Source of the DNA: Panacibacter ginsenosidivorans
Lineage (GTDB): Bacteria; Bacteroidota; Bacteroidia; Chitinophagales; Chitinophagaceae
Direction: 5' to 3'
Assembly: GCF_007971225.1 (NCBI RefSeq)
Contig: NZ_CP042435.1
Coordinates: 2,235,501 to 2,299,500 of the forward strand
DNA: 64,000 nucleotides
The stretch's first letter is position 1; the number at the start of each line of letters is the position of its first letter. Shown here in pieces: positions 43,412 to 53,354 of this stretch. The translations under genes were made by a program, and so were the position numbers. The notes below the pieces were generated by a model. It did no database searches. It was not told where the DNA came from and saw nothing but the letters and a program-made list of their open reading frames with translations.

Positions 43412-43648
43412 TTGTTCAAAAGTATTAATTCATTAATTAAGTTATACAATTCTGAACGGAAAGAGCAAATTAATTGTCGACCTTTTGCTTGCATAGCGGC
43501 TGCAGCGGTCTTAGTATTATTTTTACAAAGCATGAAAGGTAAAGAAATGATGAGCGATCTAAAAGAAGGCGATGAGATATTAAAGAAAGGCAAAAAATTT
43601 ATGGAAGTGCTGCTGGACACAGCAAACGTTTATGCTGCTGCAGAATAA
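43412..43648 (+). CDS. possible small membrane protein
   Basis: A TTG-started frame of 78 residues, divergent to the AI-2E gene. It has one hydrophobic stretch (about 27-40, CIAAAAVLVLFLQS) and a charged tail, KGKEMMSDLKEGDEILKKGK, that ends VYAAAE. Tail composition looks protein-like, but the start is weak and the only in-frame ATG, at 43532, would lose the helix. I do not recognise it. Confidence 0.35.
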   Translation: MFKSINSLIKLYNSERKEQINCRPFACIAAAAVLVLFLQSMKGKEMMSDLKEGDEILKKGKKFMEVLLDTANVYAAAE

Positions 43649-43698
43649 ATAAATCTTTTTGACCCAAAATAAAATTATTGATCGCTCATTTTATTTTC

Positions 43699-43772
43699 TT
43701 GAATCCGGCCAAATAATTGCTATTAACCTTCTGTTGCGTCGCACACTTGTACTGTGATACTCTGTGCAGCAG
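43699..43772 (+). repeat. interspersed element, solo unit R23
   Basis: Core at 43733-43753 (TTGCGTCGCACACTTGTAC). The outer arm GAATCCGGCCAAATAATTGC precedes it and CTGTGCAGCAG follows. It lies upstream of the TonB-like gene. Confidence 0.88.
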
Positions 43773-43879
43773 TAAGCGCTTTTTAATTCTACTGCGATGC
43801 AAGTTTTACAAAATTCCACACAACTTTATTTTTATGGAATACTGTTTAGTGCTGTGTCTTAGTTGAAAAAACTAAAACC

Positions 43880-44701
43880 ATGGAAGCTAACAAAATTCTA
43901 AATGCAGATCTGCTCGACATTATTTTCGAAGGTAGAAATAAAGCGTATGGCGCTTATGATCTTCGTAACACTTATTCCATTCGCATCAGGAAAGCAATGA
44001 TAGGAATGGGTGTGGTTTGTTTGGTATTTACTACCGGCATATTACTGGCCAGTTCGAAATCAAAAGAAGCAATTAATCCGGTAGTTGTAACAGAAGTAAA
44101 CTTATCATCAGTTAAAGAAAAAGATGAAGTGAAACCTGTTGCTGAAACTCCTAAACCAAAACTGATTGAAGCAAAAACAATTGCTGTTACAATCCCTAAA
44201 ATTGTTCCTGATGATTTGGTTAAAGAGCCGGAAGTTCCTACAGACGACCAAATTGAAAATGTAACTATTTCAAACGTAACAAAAGATGGCGAAGAAATTG
44301 GCGATGCAGTAGCACCGCTGGTTGAAAAAGAAGGAACAGGAAAAATTGATGCCCCAATTGCAAGAGATGAACCATCGGTATATACCAAAGTTCAGATAGA
44401 AGCCCAATTTCCCGGTGGCATAAAAGAGTGGAGCAAGTTTCTGGAAAGAACACTCAATACAGATATTCCTGTTGAAAATGGTGCACCTGCAGGAAGGTAC
44501 ACAGTTGAGGTTTCTTTCATTGTTGACAGAGAAGGTAATGTTTCAGAGATACAGGCATTGAATGATCCCGGTTATGGCATTGCTGATGAAGCTGTAAAAG
44601 TTATTAAGAAAAGTAAGCAATGGATTCCTGCAATACAGAATGGTAATAAAGTTATGTACCGCCAAACGCAATCCATTACGTTCATAGTAAATGAAGGATG
44701 A
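43880..44701 (+). CDS. TonB family energy transducer
   Basis: A 273-residue protein with a cytoplasmic N-terminus MEANKILNADLLDIIFEGRNKAYGAYDLR, common in Bacteroidota TonB proteins, one membrane helix near 39-58, a Pro/Glu/Lys/Val-rich periplasmic linker to about 160, and a C-terminal TonB domain with QFPGGIKEWSKFLERTL and VSFIVDREGNVSEIQALNDPGYG. It links proton-motive force from ExbB/ExbD, such as the pair at 13643-14822, to outer-membrane receptors. No SusCD genes are adjacent. Confidence 0.93.
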   Translation: MEANKILNADLLDIIFEGRNKAYGAYDLRNTYSIRIRKAMIGMGVVCLVFTTGILLASSKSKEAINPVVVTEVNLSSVKEKDEVKPVAETPKPKLIEAKTIAVTIPKIVPDDLVKEPEVPTDDQIENVTISNVTKDGEEIGDAVAPLVEKEGTGKIDAPIARDEPSVYTKVQIEAQFPGGIKEWSKFLERTLNTDIPVENGAPAGRYTVEVSFIVDREGNVSEIQALNDPGYGIADEAVKVIKKSKQWIPAIQNGNKVMYRQTQSITFIVNEG

Positions 44702-44732
44702 GTATTTTATACGGTTAACAGTTCAATCCTTC

Positions 44733-44755
44733 CGGCGCAGCCTGCGGCTGCGCCG
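44733..44755 (+). terminator. hairpin after TonB-like gene
   Basis: CGGCGCAGCC and GGCTGCGCCG form a 10-bp GC stem with a 3-nt loop. The T-run after it is short, so it is a probable but not ideal terminator. Confidence 0.65.
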
Positions 44756-44779
44756 TTATTGCTAAAAATCATCGCTTCG

Positions 44780-44858
44780 ATAAGATGGAAAAAATTATAA
44801 AGTACAAGTGTGCGACGCAAGGAACGATGCCATAATATCCCTAAGCCCGGCCCAAAAA
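44780..44858 (-). repeat. interspersed element, solo unit R24
   Basis: Minus core at 44801-44821; B-type arm GGAACGATGCCATAATATCC then AAGCCCGGCCC. It lies between two hairpins. Confidence 0.87.
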
Positions 44859-44886
44859 TTAACCCGCTGTAATTTCAGCGGGTTAA
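44859..44886. terminator. bioB terminator
   Basis: TTAACCCGCTG (44859-44869) and CAGCGGGTTAA (44876-44886) form a perfect 11-bp stem. It lies 25 bp after the bioB stop on the minus strand. Confidence 0.82.
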
Positions 44887-44911
44887 ACATTATATAAGCG
44901 CTGTTATAATT

Positions 44912-45928
44912 TTACTCCATAAGTGCTTCAACAGCTTCTGCAAGCGTTTCTGCTTTTTCTGCTTTAAATGCAGCTCTTGGCTTCAATCCCAGCAGCTGGA
45001 ACATCGCATTGTCTTCATCAAAAGATGGGTTAGGTGTGGTTAACAATTTATCTCCGGCAAAAATAGAATTTGCACCAGCCATAAAACACAATGCCTGCTC
45101 TGCAACGCTCATACTTGTGCGGCCTGCACTTAAACGCACCATTGCAGCCGGCATAAGAATACGCGCTGTTGCAATCATGCGTACCATATCCCAAATATCA
45201 ACTTTGGTATTATGTTCTAGCGGCGTACCTGCAACAGGCACCAAAGCATTGATAGGCACACTTTCAGGATGCACGGGCATTGTTGCAAGTGTATGCAACA
45301 TTTTTATTCTGTCTTCATGTGTTTCACCCAGACCAACGATGCCGCCGCAACAAACACTTACACCTGCTTTACGCACATTATCTAATGTCTGTAAACGATC
45401 TTCATAGGTACGCGTAGTAATGATGGCTTCATAATACTCTGATGATGTATCAAGATTATGATTGTAAGCATACAACCCCGCATCAGCTAATTTCTGTGCC
45501 TGTGTTTCTGTAAGCATGCCCAGTGTGCAACAAACTTCCATACCCATTTCATTTACGCCTTTCACCATATCAAGTACACGGTCAAAGTCACGATTGTCAC
45601 GTACCTCACGCCATGCTGCACCCATGCAAAACCTTGTACTGCCTGCATCTTTTGCCTTTTGTGCATACCCAAGTACTTCTTCTTTTTGCATTAACGCATG
45701 CACATCCACACCTGTATGATAACGTGCAGCCTGCGGGCAGTACGCACAATCTTCACTGCAGCCGCCAGTTTTAATACTTAGTAAAGTACAAACCTGCACT
45801 TCAGCTGTATCGTTATATTCTTTATGAATAGTTGCTGCTTTATAGATCAGTTCCAGTAAAGGTGTATGATAAATATCTTCAATTTCATTGATAGTCCAGT
45901 CATTACGGATATTATTTCCCATAAACAT
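44912..45928 (-). CDS. bioB: biotin synthase
   Basis: A 338-residue radical SAM enzyme that inserts sulfur into dethiobiotin. The CxxxCxxC cluster motif is in [12 protein letters not shown] (Cys near 57, 61 and 64 from the chosen start); [15 protein letters not shown] and GGIVGLGET are typical of BioB. The frame is open to a TTG at 45943, but that codon is part of a TATTTTTG promoter box, so I take the ATG at 45928; a second ATG is at 45922. No other bio genes are adjacent. Confidence 0.98.
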   Translation of the reverse strand: MFMGNNIRNDWTINEIEDIYHTPLLELIYKAATIHKEYNDTAEVQVCTLLSIKTGGCSEDCAYCPQAARYHTGVDVHALMQKEEVLGYAQKAKDAGSTRFCMGAAWREVRDNRDFDRVLDMVKGVNEMGMEVCCTLGMLTETQAQKLADAGLYAYNHNLDTSSEYYEAIITTRTYEDRLQTLDNVRKAGVSVCCGGIVGLGETHEDRIKMLHTLATMPVHPESVPINALVPVAGTPLEHNTKVDIWDMVRMIATARILMPAAMVRLSAGRTSMSVAEQALCFMAGANSIFAGDKLLTTPNPSFDEDNAMFQLLGLKPRAAFKAEKAETLAEAVEALME

Positions 45929-45940
45929 ATTTTGTAATGA

Positions 45941-45948
45941 CAAAAATA
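45941..45948 (-). promoter_or_regulatory. promoter -7 box for bioB
   Basis: On the minus strand the site reads TATTTTTG, matching TAnnTTTG, 12 bp before the ATG. The rest of the 289-bp gap to 46232 shows no gene. Confidence 0.45.
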
Positions 45949-46232
45949 GGCGTTTGGTTTTTTACAATCATAACCGGTAAGATCAAAAAAAGGGAAATTA
46001 AAAAATAAAAAAAGCTATGAAATCTAATATTCATTTATTAATTTAACACGATTAGATGCTAATGGGAAATATTTAATACACCACCAACACACTTCAGTAG
46101 GGAAATAGTTATTACTTCTTTTAATTATTGAACTAAAAACAATATCCATATTTCTAAAGCCATTTCGAACTAGTTCTCTTCCAGTTTACAAGCTGTATCA
46201 AAATCATTTCTTTCAAATTAAAAAACTAGACT

Positions 46233-47711
46233 ATGAAACAAGTATTCTTTTCTCTGACCTTGCTTGCATTTGCTAACCTTTGCAATGCACAGGCAAACAC
46301 CAAACTTTCCAATTTAGTAGCTCCTACGGCAGTAAATGTCAATTTAATACCTGGTGGTACTACTGGCACAAAAGACATTGGCTCAAATACCAAACGCTGG
46401 CGCAACGGTTATTTTAATGCTACCGTCTATGGTTATGGCGTTGGCAGTAGCTATGGCGTTTATGGAACTGCCGCCAGTTATGGTGTTTATGGCTATAGTA
46501 GCGCCGGTTATGGTGTAGCCGGTGTAAGCGGATATTTAGGCGTTTATGGCAGTGGCAGTACTTATGGTGTGTATGCATCTGGTGGTACTTATGGTCTTTA
46601 TGGTAGTGGAAGTTCTTATGGAGTTTATGGTTACAGCAGTAGTAATTATGGACTATATGGCTCGAGTGGCTATATTGGCGTTTATGGTACTGGTACCAGT
46701 TATGGCGTTTATGGTTATAGCGGCAGTAATTATGGTGTTTATGGCTCCAGCGGTTACCTGGGTGTTTATGGAACCGGAACAAGTTATGGCACATATGGCT
46801 ATAGCTCGGGTGGGTATGGTGCTACAGGCACTAGCAGCACTAGTTATGGTGTTTATGGCAGCAGCAGCAGTTATTATGGTGGTTATTTTTACTCCACCAG
46901 TTCATATGGAGTAAGAGCTGGTACCAGCACCGGATTTTACGCCGGTGTATTTGATGGGAATGTATGGACCTCAGGAACTTATTATACAAGTGACAAAAAT
47001 CTGAAGAAAAATATAAAAGACTTCGATAATGCCATGAGTATAATTAATAAGCTACAGCCTAAAAATTATGAATTTAAGACTGATGAAAAATATGCATCAC
47101 TAAATCTTCCTAAAGGAACGCATTATGGATTATTAGCGCAAGACCTTGAACAAGTGTTACCAAATCTTGTAAAGGAAGGTGCTCACCCTGTTAATGAATC
47201 CCATTCGGATGCAATTAGAGGAACAACTGATGGCAGCCAGCCTTCCAGGGAAACAATAGCACAAAGCGTAAAGCAGGCGCCATCTGCTGAAACTATGAAT
47301 ATAAAAGCTGTAAACTACACAGAACTCATCCCTATTATGATCAAAGCAATGCAGGAACTCAGCAAACAAAATGATGATCTCAAAAACCAGGTATCAGTAT
47401 TATCACAAACAGTAAGTCAATTAACAAAATCTACAGGTACCATTTCAGCAAGCAGCGCTTCAATAAACCAGAACTTTCCGAATCCTTTTACAAAGAGTAC
47501 GGTAATTTCTTTCAGTGTACCACAAGGTAGCAATGCAAACATTATTGTTAGTCAAACGGGCTCTGGCAAAGTAATTAAAACAATACCACTTTCTTCAGGT
47601 GCATCACAACTTACATTTGATGGTGCTTCCTTGTCAGCCGGTTCTTACAGCTACAGTTTATACATCGATGGTAAAAAGATCGATACAAAACAAATGATCA
47701 TAAACAGGTAG
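46233..47711 (+). CDS. T9SS-exported repeat protein with peptidase S74 chaperone domain
   Basis: A 492-residue protein with signal peptide 1-20 (…NLCNAQ); a Gly/Tyr/Ser/Val repeat region at about 65-230 built on GVYGxSG/SYGVYGY units; a peptidase S74 (endosialidase-type intramolecular chaperone) domain from TSDKNLKKNIKDF at about 252, with KLQPKNYEF and HYGLLAQDLEQVLPNLV; a coiled coil near 375-400; and a T9SS type A sorting domain at 411-492 beginning INQNFPNPFTKSTVISFSVP. S74 domains are known from phage tail spikes, where they trimerise the stem and then cut themselves off at a Ser before Asp. The repeat region may be a trimeric fibre. The secretion motor is encoded 13 kb upstream. Confidence 0.9.
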   Translation: MKQVFFSLTLLAFANLCNAQANTKLSNLVAPTAVNVNLIPGGTTGTKDIGSNTKRWRNGYFNATVYGYGVGSSYGVYGTAASYGVYGYSSAGYGVAGVSGYLGVYGSGSTYGVYASGGTYGLYGSGSSYGVYGYSSSNYGLYGSSGYIGVYGTGTSYGVYGYSGSNYGVYGSSGYLGVYGTGTSYGTYGYSSGGYGATGTSSTSYGVYGSSSSYYGGYFYSTSSYGVRAGTSTGFYAGVFDGNVWTSGTYYTSDKNLKKNIKDFDNAMSIINKLQPKNYEFKTDEKYASLNLPKGTHYGLLAQDLEQVLPNLVKEGAHPVNESHSDAIRGTTDGSQPSRETIAQSVKQAPSAETMNIKAVNYTELIPIMIKAMQELSKQNDDLKNQVSVLSQTVSQLTKSTGTISASSASINQNFPNPFTKSTVISFSVPQGSNANIIVSQTGSGKVIKTIPLSSGASQLTFDGASLSAGSYSYSLYIDGKKIDTKQMIINR

Positions 47712-47735
47712 CATTAACTTATATATTAATTAATT

Positions 47736-47774
47736 AAAAAGATCCTCATTCAAGTTTTGAATGAGGATCTTTTT
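47736..47774 (+). terminator. strong terminator after the T9SS cargo gene
   Basis: Bases 47736-47753 and 47757-47774 are perfect 18-bp inverted repeats around a 3-nt loop, flanked by A-run and T-run. Confidence 0.95.
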
Positions 47775-47778
47775 TTTG

Positions 47779-47847
47779 TGTCTGGCATTTATATTCTATT
47801 TAGCTTTCGTTGCGTCGCACACTTGTACTGCATATCTTTACGCAACA
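47779..47847 (+). repeat. interspersed element, solo unit R25
   Basis: Core at 47809-47829; GTTGCGT at 47809-47815 pairs exactly with ACGCAAC at 47840-47846. It lies within a frame that stays open into uxuA but is not part of the gene. Confidence 0.92.
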
Positions 47848-47865
47848 CAAAACCTTACTATTTTC

Positions 47866-49095
47866 ATGAGCGATCAAACATCTAAGCAGGTATACACTTT
47901 TCTTCAAACCATGCGTTGGTTTGGCCCGACAGATCCTGTTAGCTTATCAGATATAAAACAGGCAGGGTGTTCAGGTGTTGTATCTGCTTTACATCATATT
48001 CCTAATGGTGAAATCTGGACAGTAGAAGAAATTCAAAAAAGAAAAAATGAAATTGAAGCTGCAGGTCTTTACTGGGATGTTGTAGAAAGTGTTCCTGTTC
48101 ATGAAGATATCAAAACACAATCCGGTAACTATAAACAATACATCGAAAATTATAAGATAACTTTATTAAACCTCGCAGCTTGCGGAATAAATATCGTTAC
48201 TTATAATTTCATGCCGATACTTGATTGGACAAGAACTGACCTTGCTTACAAATTACCCGATGGCAGTAAAGCACTTCGTTTTGAAAGAGCTGCATTCATT
48301 GCATTTGATATGTATATGCTGCAAAGAGACGGTGCAGAACATGATTACAGTTGGGAAGAGTTGAACCGCGCCAAAACCCGCTTCGCATCTATGTTTGCAG
48401 CAGATAAAATTCAGCTGATGCAAAACATTATTGCAGGTTTACCGGGCAGTGAAGAAAGTTTTTCTCTTGATGATCTTAAAGCTGCGCTGGCAAGATATAA
48501 AGACATAGATACAAAAACATTACAGCAACATCTTATTGATTTTTTAAAAGAAATTATTCCTGTTGCAGAAGAGGCAGGTGTAAAAATGGCTATTCATCCT
48601 GATGATCCGCCATATAGTATTTTAGGATTACCAAGAGTAGTTTGTAATTACCGGCAGGCACAACAAATATTTGATGCATTTCCTTCTTTAAGCAATGGAT
48701 TATGTTTTTGCACAGGATCATTTGGTGTGAGACCTGATAATAAATTGCCTGAGATGGTTATGCAGTTCGCAGACAGAATTCATTTTGTTCATCTTCGTAG
48801 TACAAGAACAAATGAGTGGGGAGATTTTTTTGAAGACAATCATCTTGACGGCAATGTAGATATGTATGCAGTAGTAAAGAATCTTTTGAAAGTAATGCAA
48901 CAAAGAAATATATCTATTCCTATGCGGCCTGATCATGGCCACCAGATGCTTGATGATCTGCACAAAAAAACAAATCCTGGTTATTCTGCTATCGGAAGGC
49001 TAAGGGGACTTGCTGAAATTAGAGGTTTGGAACTTGGTATTTACAGAAGCATGATGGAAGAAGAAAAAAATACAACTGCACCAATCGCTGAATAA
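47866..49095 (+). CDS. uxuA: mannonate dehydratase
   Basis: A 409-residue enzyme that turns D-mannonate into 2-keto-3-deoxygluconate in glucuronate breakdown. UxuA motifs: [96 protein letters not shown] and RPDHGHQM. The metal-binding Cys/His residues are intact. The frame is open upstream to 47761 through repeat R25, but [14 protein letters not shown] is the family-like start. No uxuB or kdg genes are adjacent. Confidence 0.97.
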   Translation: MSDQTSKQVYTFLQTMRWFGPTDPVSLSDIKQAGCSGVVSALHHIPNGEIWTVEEIQKRKNEIEAAGLYWDVVESVPVHEDIKTQSGNYKQYIENYKITLLNLAACGINIVTYNFMPILDWTRTDLAYKLPDGSKALRFERAAFIAFDMYMLQRDGAEHDYSWEELNRAKTRFASMFAADKIQLMQNIIAGLPGSEESFSLDDLKAALARYKDIDTKTLQQHLIDFLKEIIPVAEEAGVKMAIHPDDPPYSILGLPRVVCNYRQAQQIFDAFPSLSNGLCFCTGSFGVRPDNKLPEMVMQFADRIHFVHLRSTRTNEWGDFFEDNHLDGNVDMYAVVKNLLKVMQQRNISIPMRPDHGHQMLDDLHKKTNPGYSAIGRLRGLAEIRGLELGIYRSMMEEEKNTTAPIAE

Positions 49096-49098
49096 AAA

Positions 49099-49163
49099 AC
49101 AAGGCGTACAAGTGAGTGACACAACCTAAGCTTAATGCTTATTCAAAAGATAGTTCATAAAAA
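49099..49163 (-). repeat. interspersed element, solo unit R26 (GTGTCAC variant)
   Basis: Minus core at 49105-49125; A-type arm CTAAGCTTAATGCTTATTC. It fills the 69-bp gap between convergent uxuA and mreD. Confidence 0.9.
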
Positions 49164-49164
49164 A

Positions 49165-49698
49165 CTATGCTGCGTTTGTTCTAAACTTCGCTTTGCGTGG
49201 GAACAACATTTCTGTTATAAAGATGAGTAAGATACTTACTGCGGTTGATGCAGCAACTTTACCTATGAAGAAAACAAAATCACCAAACTGTAACCATTCA
49301 ATTAATACAAGACATGCATGGTGTATGAATGTTAGCACTACAATATAAACACTGTATGGAGCCCAGCCAAGGCTTTTGATGCTGGGTTCTGCATAACTTA
49401 CTTCTGTTTTTTCCTGCGATAATAATATGTTTAGTAAGAAGGGACGCAGATAAGCGATCATAACGCATGGTATTGCATGCATGCCGGGCGTACCGGTAAA
49501 ATAATCCATACATAAGCCGAATATAAATGCAATGATCAATTGCACACTGCGGTTAATACTAAAAGGCAGCCATAGCACAAAAAGAAAATACAATATAGGT
49601 TTTACAAACTGGTGTAATGGCGGAACCTTATCAAGCACAAATGCCTGCACCAGTATAAATAAAGTAAAACGGATAATATTTTTAAGCAGATTGCTCAT
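49165..49698 (-). CDS. mreD: rod shape-determining protein MreD
   Basis: A 177-residue membrane protein with about five helices, seen in VKPILYFLFVLWLPF, LIIAFIFGLCMDYFTGTPGMHA, AYLRPFLLNILL and VYIVVLTFIHHACLVLIEW. Sequence similarity among MreD proteins is low, but position right after mreC, with a one-base overlap of stop and start (TAATG), makes the call safe. It is part of the elongasome that guides lateral cell-wall synthesis. Confidence 0.9.
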   Translation of the reverse strand: MSNLLKNIIRFTLFILVQAFVLDKVPPLHQFVKPILYFLFVLWLPFSINRSVQLIIAFIFGLCMDYFTGTPGMHAIPCVMIAYLRPFLLNILLSQEKTEVSYAEPSIKSLGWAPYSVYIVVLTFIHHACLVLIEWLQFGDFVFFIGKVAASTAVSILLIFITEMLFPRKAKFRTNAA

Positions 49699-50549
49699 TA
49701 ATCTTTTGGTGTTTTAGCTTCTAATTCTTTCTGTTCTTGCCATTGAAGATTCTCAGTTAAATAAACATACTGCAGGCTGTAAAAATTTGTAGCAGACCTT
49801 ATTTTCAAAGTAAGGAAACTGCTGCCCGGATCAGGAATAATTTCTGCTATAGTACCAACCATTAAACCAGGCGGAAAACTCAGTTCCTGCGACACATTAC
49901 TGGTAAGCACCGTATCACCTTTTTGTACTTTCGCACTTTTGGATATACTGCTTAATGTTAAGTAAGAAGGGTCTTTACCATCCCATTCAAGGTCGCCGGT
50001 ATAAAAGCCTTTCTTAAGCATCGCATTCACTTTGCTCTTCCTGTTCAGCAGGCTCATAACACGACTATAATTATCACTTACAAGAATCACTTTACCAACA
50101 ATACCATCCGGACCAATAACAGCCATATCAGTTTTTACTCCTTGCTTTGCACCACGGTGTAAAGTGATATAATTGTTCTCCTGCGATACAGAGCTGTTTA
50201 CCACCTTCGCTTCCATGAAAAGAAATTTCCTGGTACCCATGGTGTCTTTAAGCAAACTATCAACTTTGATTGTATTGGTTGTATCAGCGCTTTCAAAACT
50301 GGAAGGCTGCATATTATGCAGCCTTGCATTTTCTTTTACCAAAGAATCATTGGTCTTCTTTAAGTGAAAGTAGTATTCAATGTTATTATACTTTGTGCTG
50401 ATGCTTCCTGTAACCTCATTGGCTACTGCACCTAAGACAGCCTGGTGCGTTTTGTTGTAGTTGGTAAGAATATAAATCGCTGTGCCCTGCAATACAAGGA
50501 ACAGAATGAGGTTAAAGAAACGCCTTATGAAAAGAAAGATATTACGCAC
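49698..50549 (-). CDS. mreC: rod shape-determining protein MreC
   Basis: A 283-residue protein with an N-terminal membrane helix (about 10-30, FFNLILFLVLQGTAIYIL), a coiled coil near 65-100, and the MreC beta domains with NSSVSQENNYITLHRGAKQGVKTDMAVIGPDGIVGKVI and GDTVLTSNVSQELSFPPGLMVG. It forms periplasmic filaments linking MreB to the penicillin-binding protein. It is 73 bp after mreB, the gap holding an inverted repeat. Confidence 0.96.
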   Translation of the reverse strand: MRNIFLFIRRFFNLILFLVLQGTAIYILTNYNKTHQAVLGAVANEVTGSISTKYNNIEYYFHLKKTNDSLVKENARLHNMQPSSFESADTTNTIKVDSLLKDTMGTRKFLFMEAKVVNSSVSQENNYITLHRGAKQGVKTDMAVIGPDGIVGKVILVSDNYSRVMSLLNRKSKVNAMLKKGFYTGDLEWDGKDPSYLTLSSISKSAKVQKGDTVLTSNVSQELSFPPGLMVGTIAEIIPDPGSSFLTLKIRSATNFYSLQYVYLTENLQWQEQKELEAKTPKD

Positions 50550-50559
50550 AGTGGTACAA

Positions 50560-50599
50560 GTTCCTGGTTAAAGGTTACAAGTTACCGGGAACCAGGAAC
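50560..50599. repeat. inverted repeat between mreB and mreC
   Basis: GTTCCTGGTT (50560-50569) and AACCAGGAAC (50590-50599) are perfect 10-bp arms, with overlapping GGTTAC/GTAACC matches. It belongs to the GTTACAAGTT-type family also seen at 52021 and 56755, and could be a differential-expression hairpin. Confidence 0.6.
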
Positions 50600-50622
50600 C
50601 GGTAACCCGCAACTAAGTCTTA

Positions 50623-51648
50623 TTATCTCATTACAAAAGGATACCGCTGGTAGTTCTTCAATGCAAGGCCTGTACCGCGCACAACGCTCTTTAATGGATC
50701 GTCTGCAATATGTACAGGTAATTTTATTTTCTGGCTTAAACGTTTATCCAAACCACGCAGCAATGCACCACCACCAGTTAAATATAAACCACGGCGATAA
50801 ATATCTGCTGCCAGTTCGGGAGGTGTTGTTTCCAGCGCTTTCAGGATAGCTTCTTCTATTTTAAAAATTGATTTGTCCAATGCTTCTGCAATTTCCTGAA
50901 AACTTACCATGATCTGTTTTGGAATACCTGTTACAAGGTCACGACCATTTACAGGAATATCATCCGGTGGATTTTCCAGGTCCTTCATTGCAGCACCTAT
51001 CTGTATTTTTATTTGCTCTGCAGTTCTTTCACCAATCAATAAACTGTGATAACGACGCAGTGCTTCCATAATATCTGCAGTGAACTCATCACCCGCAATA
51101 CGAATAGACTGATCACACACAATACCTGCAAGCGCAATTACAGTAATACCTGTTGTACCACCACCAATATCAATGATCATATTACCAACAGGCTCTTCCA
51201 CATCAATGCCAATACCAAGCGCAGCAGCCATAGGTTCATGTATCAGGTAAACTTCTTTTGCTCCCGCCTGCTCTGCACTATCTCTAACTGCACGTTTTTC
51301 CACTTCGGTAATAGAAGATGGAATACAGATCATCATTCTCCAGCTTGGCGGAAACAACGGTTTCTTGGGATAGATCATTTTGATCATTTCCCTTATCATC
51401 AATTCAGCCGCATTGAAATCGGCGATCACACCATCTTTCAGCGGACGCACTGTCCGGATACTTTCATGCGTTTTTTCATGCATCATCAATGCACGTTTAC
51501 CAACAGCCAAAACTTCTTTCAGGTTATTCCTGTTAAGGGCAACTATAGAAGGTTCATTAACTACAATTTCTTCGTTATGGATGATCAGGGTGTTGGCCGT
51601 ACCAAGATCCATCGCTATCTCCTGTGTAAAAAAATTAAAAATTCCCAT
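50623..51648 (-). CDS. mreB: rod shape-determining protein MreB
   Basis: A 341-residue bacterial actin homologue. Nucleotide motifs are AMDLGTANTLI near 13-23, IDIGGGTTGITVIAL near 160-174, and GGGALLRGLDKRL near 290-302. MreB filaments guide the elongation machinery. The length is normal. First gene of mreB-C-D; no rodA or pbp2 follows within the window because uxuA converges on mreD. Confidence 0.98.
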   Translation of the reverse strand: MGIFNFFTQEIAMDLGTANTLIIHNEEIVVNEPSIVALNRNNLKEVLAVGKRALMMHEKTHESIRTVRPLKDGVIADFNAAELMIREMIKMIYPKKPLFPPSWRMMICIPSSITEVEKRAVRDSAEQAGAKEVYLIHEPMAAALGIGIDVEEPVGNMIIDIGGGTTGITVIALAGIVCDQSIRIAGDEFTADIMEALRRYHSLLIGERTAEQIKIQIGAAMKDLENPPDDIPVNGRDLVTGIPKQIMVSFQEIAEALDKSIFKIEEAILKALETTPPELAADIYRRGLYLTGGGALLRGLDKRLSQKIKLPVHIADDPLKSVVRGTGLALKNYQRYPFVMR

Positions 51649-51948
51649 TATATTAAAAACTCCGATTTAAGTACTGTTATTTGAATGCCTGCAAAATTCA
51701 TGTAATTAACCCGAATTAACAAGGTGCAAAATGCAGATTTTTCAGGCCTTCTGTTTGAATTAACAAGTCTCGTTAAAAAAGGGTAGGAAGTATATTTGGT
51801 CAATCAAAGTGAAATTCCTATTTACTTTGGTTTCACCCAATGCCAGATAAGTTCTATTCAAACGAAATTGCTGCGAATTTATTGGCTTTTATATCAAAAT
51901 CGGCAATTATTAGCAAACACAGTGCCTAAAATAAGATAAAAGGCTTTG

Positions 51949-52172
51949 TTCACAAGCTTTTGTACAAATGGCATCTTCGTTGTGTCACTCACTTGTACGT
52001 TCAAAATATCAGGAGCAAGTTTACAGGTTTACGCGTTTCAAAGTTCACATGTTATACTCTTGTCAACCAACTCTTGAACAGGTGAACATGTAAACTGCTG
52101 AACCTCTTGTTTGCGTACAAGAGTGCGACGCAACAAAAGTTTCATGCATAAGCTGCTGCCCGGCTACAAAAA
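51949..52172. repeat. interspersed element, inverted pair (R27 variant and R28) with nested inverted repeat
   Basis: Plus GTGTCAC-type core at 51979-51999; minus GCGTCGC-type core at 52114-52134. Between them lies another inverted repeat (AGGTTTACGCGTTTC..AGTTCACATGTT at 52025-52052 against GAACATGTAAAC..GAACCT at 52084-52105). The whole gap 51649-52246 (598 bp) has no gene; 51649-51948 shows nothing I can name. Confidence 0.88.
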
Positions 52173-52221
52173 ATAAAAAACACACTTAAGAACATAATTT
52201 TTTCCTGCACAGCAAGTCTGT

Positions 52222-52229
52222 TATTTTTG
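52222..52229 (+). promoter_or_regulatory. promoter -7 box for gcvT
   Basis: TATTTTTG fits TAnnTTTG, 17 bp before the ATG at 52247. No glycine riboswitch structure is seen between it and the gene. Confidence 0.5.
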
Positions 52230-52246
52230 CGGCACATAAAATCACC

Positions 52247-53341
52247 ATGATGAAGAATACACCGTTTACAGAAAAACATATTGCATTGGGTGCAAAGATG
52301 GCTGAGTTTGCAGGTTATAATATGCCTATTAGTTATAGCGGCATCAATGATGAACATGCAGCTGTTCGCAACAATGCAGGCGTTTTTGATGTAAGCCACA
52401 TGGGGGAATTTATTTTGAAAGGTGAGCAGGCACTTGATCTTATACAACGCGTTACTACCAACGATGCATCGAAACTTACTAACGGTAAAGCGCAATATTC
52501 CGCACTAACCAATAATGAAGGCGGTATTGTTGATGATTTGATTGTGTATTGCATTGAAGAAAACAAAGTGTATATGCTGGTGGTAAATGCATCGAATATT
52601 GAAAAGGACTGGAATTGGATCAACAGTCAAAATACCAATAATGCAGAAATGCATAACATCAGTGATAAGACCTGCCTGCTTGCGATACAAGGGCCTAATG
52701 CCTGTAAAATTTTGCAACCGCTTACTGATCTTGATATCATGAATTTAAAATATTACACGTTTGTAAAAGGAACTTTTGCAGGTGTGGAAAATGTATTGAT
52801 CAGCGCTACGGGTTATACGGGCAGTGGTGGCGTAGAAATTTATTTTGAAGACAAAGATGATTGTGCAGAAAAAATATGGAACACTATTTTTGAAGTAGGC
52901 GCAGCGTCTAATATAAAACCCATCGGTCTTGCTGCAAGAGATACATTGCGTTTGGAAATGGGTTATTGCTTATACGGCAATGACATTGATGATACAACAT
53001 CGCCACTTGAAGCTGGTCTTGGCTGGATAACCAAACTAAACAAAACAACCAATTTCATTGCTAAAGAAATTTTGGAAAAACAAAAGGTGGAAGGCATCAG
53101 GAGAAAGCTGGTTGGCTTTGAAATGATCGACCGCGGCATTCCTCGCCATCATTATCAAATTGTAGATAAAGACAATAATGTTATCGGCTACGTTACAAGC
53201 GGCACACAGGCTCCATCGCTTGGAAAAGCTATAGGGCTTGGATATGTAACTGTTGAACACGCTGCGCTGGATAGTGAAATATTTATTTCTATCCGCAACA
53301 ATGCAGTAAGAGCGAAAGTGGTAAAAGTTCCTTTTGCATAG
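52247..53341 (+). CDS. gcvT: glycine cleavage system T protein (aminomethyltransferase)
   Basis: A 364-residue folate enzyme that releases ammonia and passes the methylene group to tetrahydrofolate. Motifs: [79 protein letters not shown] and the catalytic Asp near 96 in VDDL. An ATG at 52250 is equally possible. The P and H proteins are not encoded nearby. Confidence 0.98.
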   Translation: MMKNTPFTEKHIALGAKMAEFAGYNMPISYSGINDEHAAVRNNAGVFDVSHMGEFILKGEQALDLIQRVTTNDASKLTNGKAQYSALTNNEGGIVDDLIVYCIEENKVYMLVVNASNIEKDWNWINSQNTNNAEMHNISDKTCLLAIQGPNACKILQPLTDLDIMNLKYYTFVKGTFAGVENVLISATGYTGSGGVEIYFEDKDDCAEKIWNTIFEVGAASNIKPIGLAARDTLRLEMGYCLYGNDIDDTTSPLEAGLGWITKLNKTTNFIAKEILEKQKVEGIRRKLVGFEMIDRGIPRHHYQIVDKDNNVIGYVTSGTQAPSLGKAIGLGYVTVEHAALDSEIFISIRNNAVRAKVVKVPFA

Positions 53342-53354
53342 TTATTTTTTGTAC

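Noticed and set aside
46420-46794. His/Tyr-rich open frame antisense to the GVYG repeat
   Set aside because: It is the complement of a Gly/Tyr/Val tandem repeat; composition is fully explained by the sense gene.
46546-46914. Met/Val-rich frame inside the GVYG repeat
   Set aside because: Another frame of the same tandem repeat; no signal or conserved feature.
52173-52246. Glycine riboswitch upstream of gcvT
   Set aside because: Only about 20 bp of leader lie between the -7 box and the start codon, with no aptamer-like pairing.
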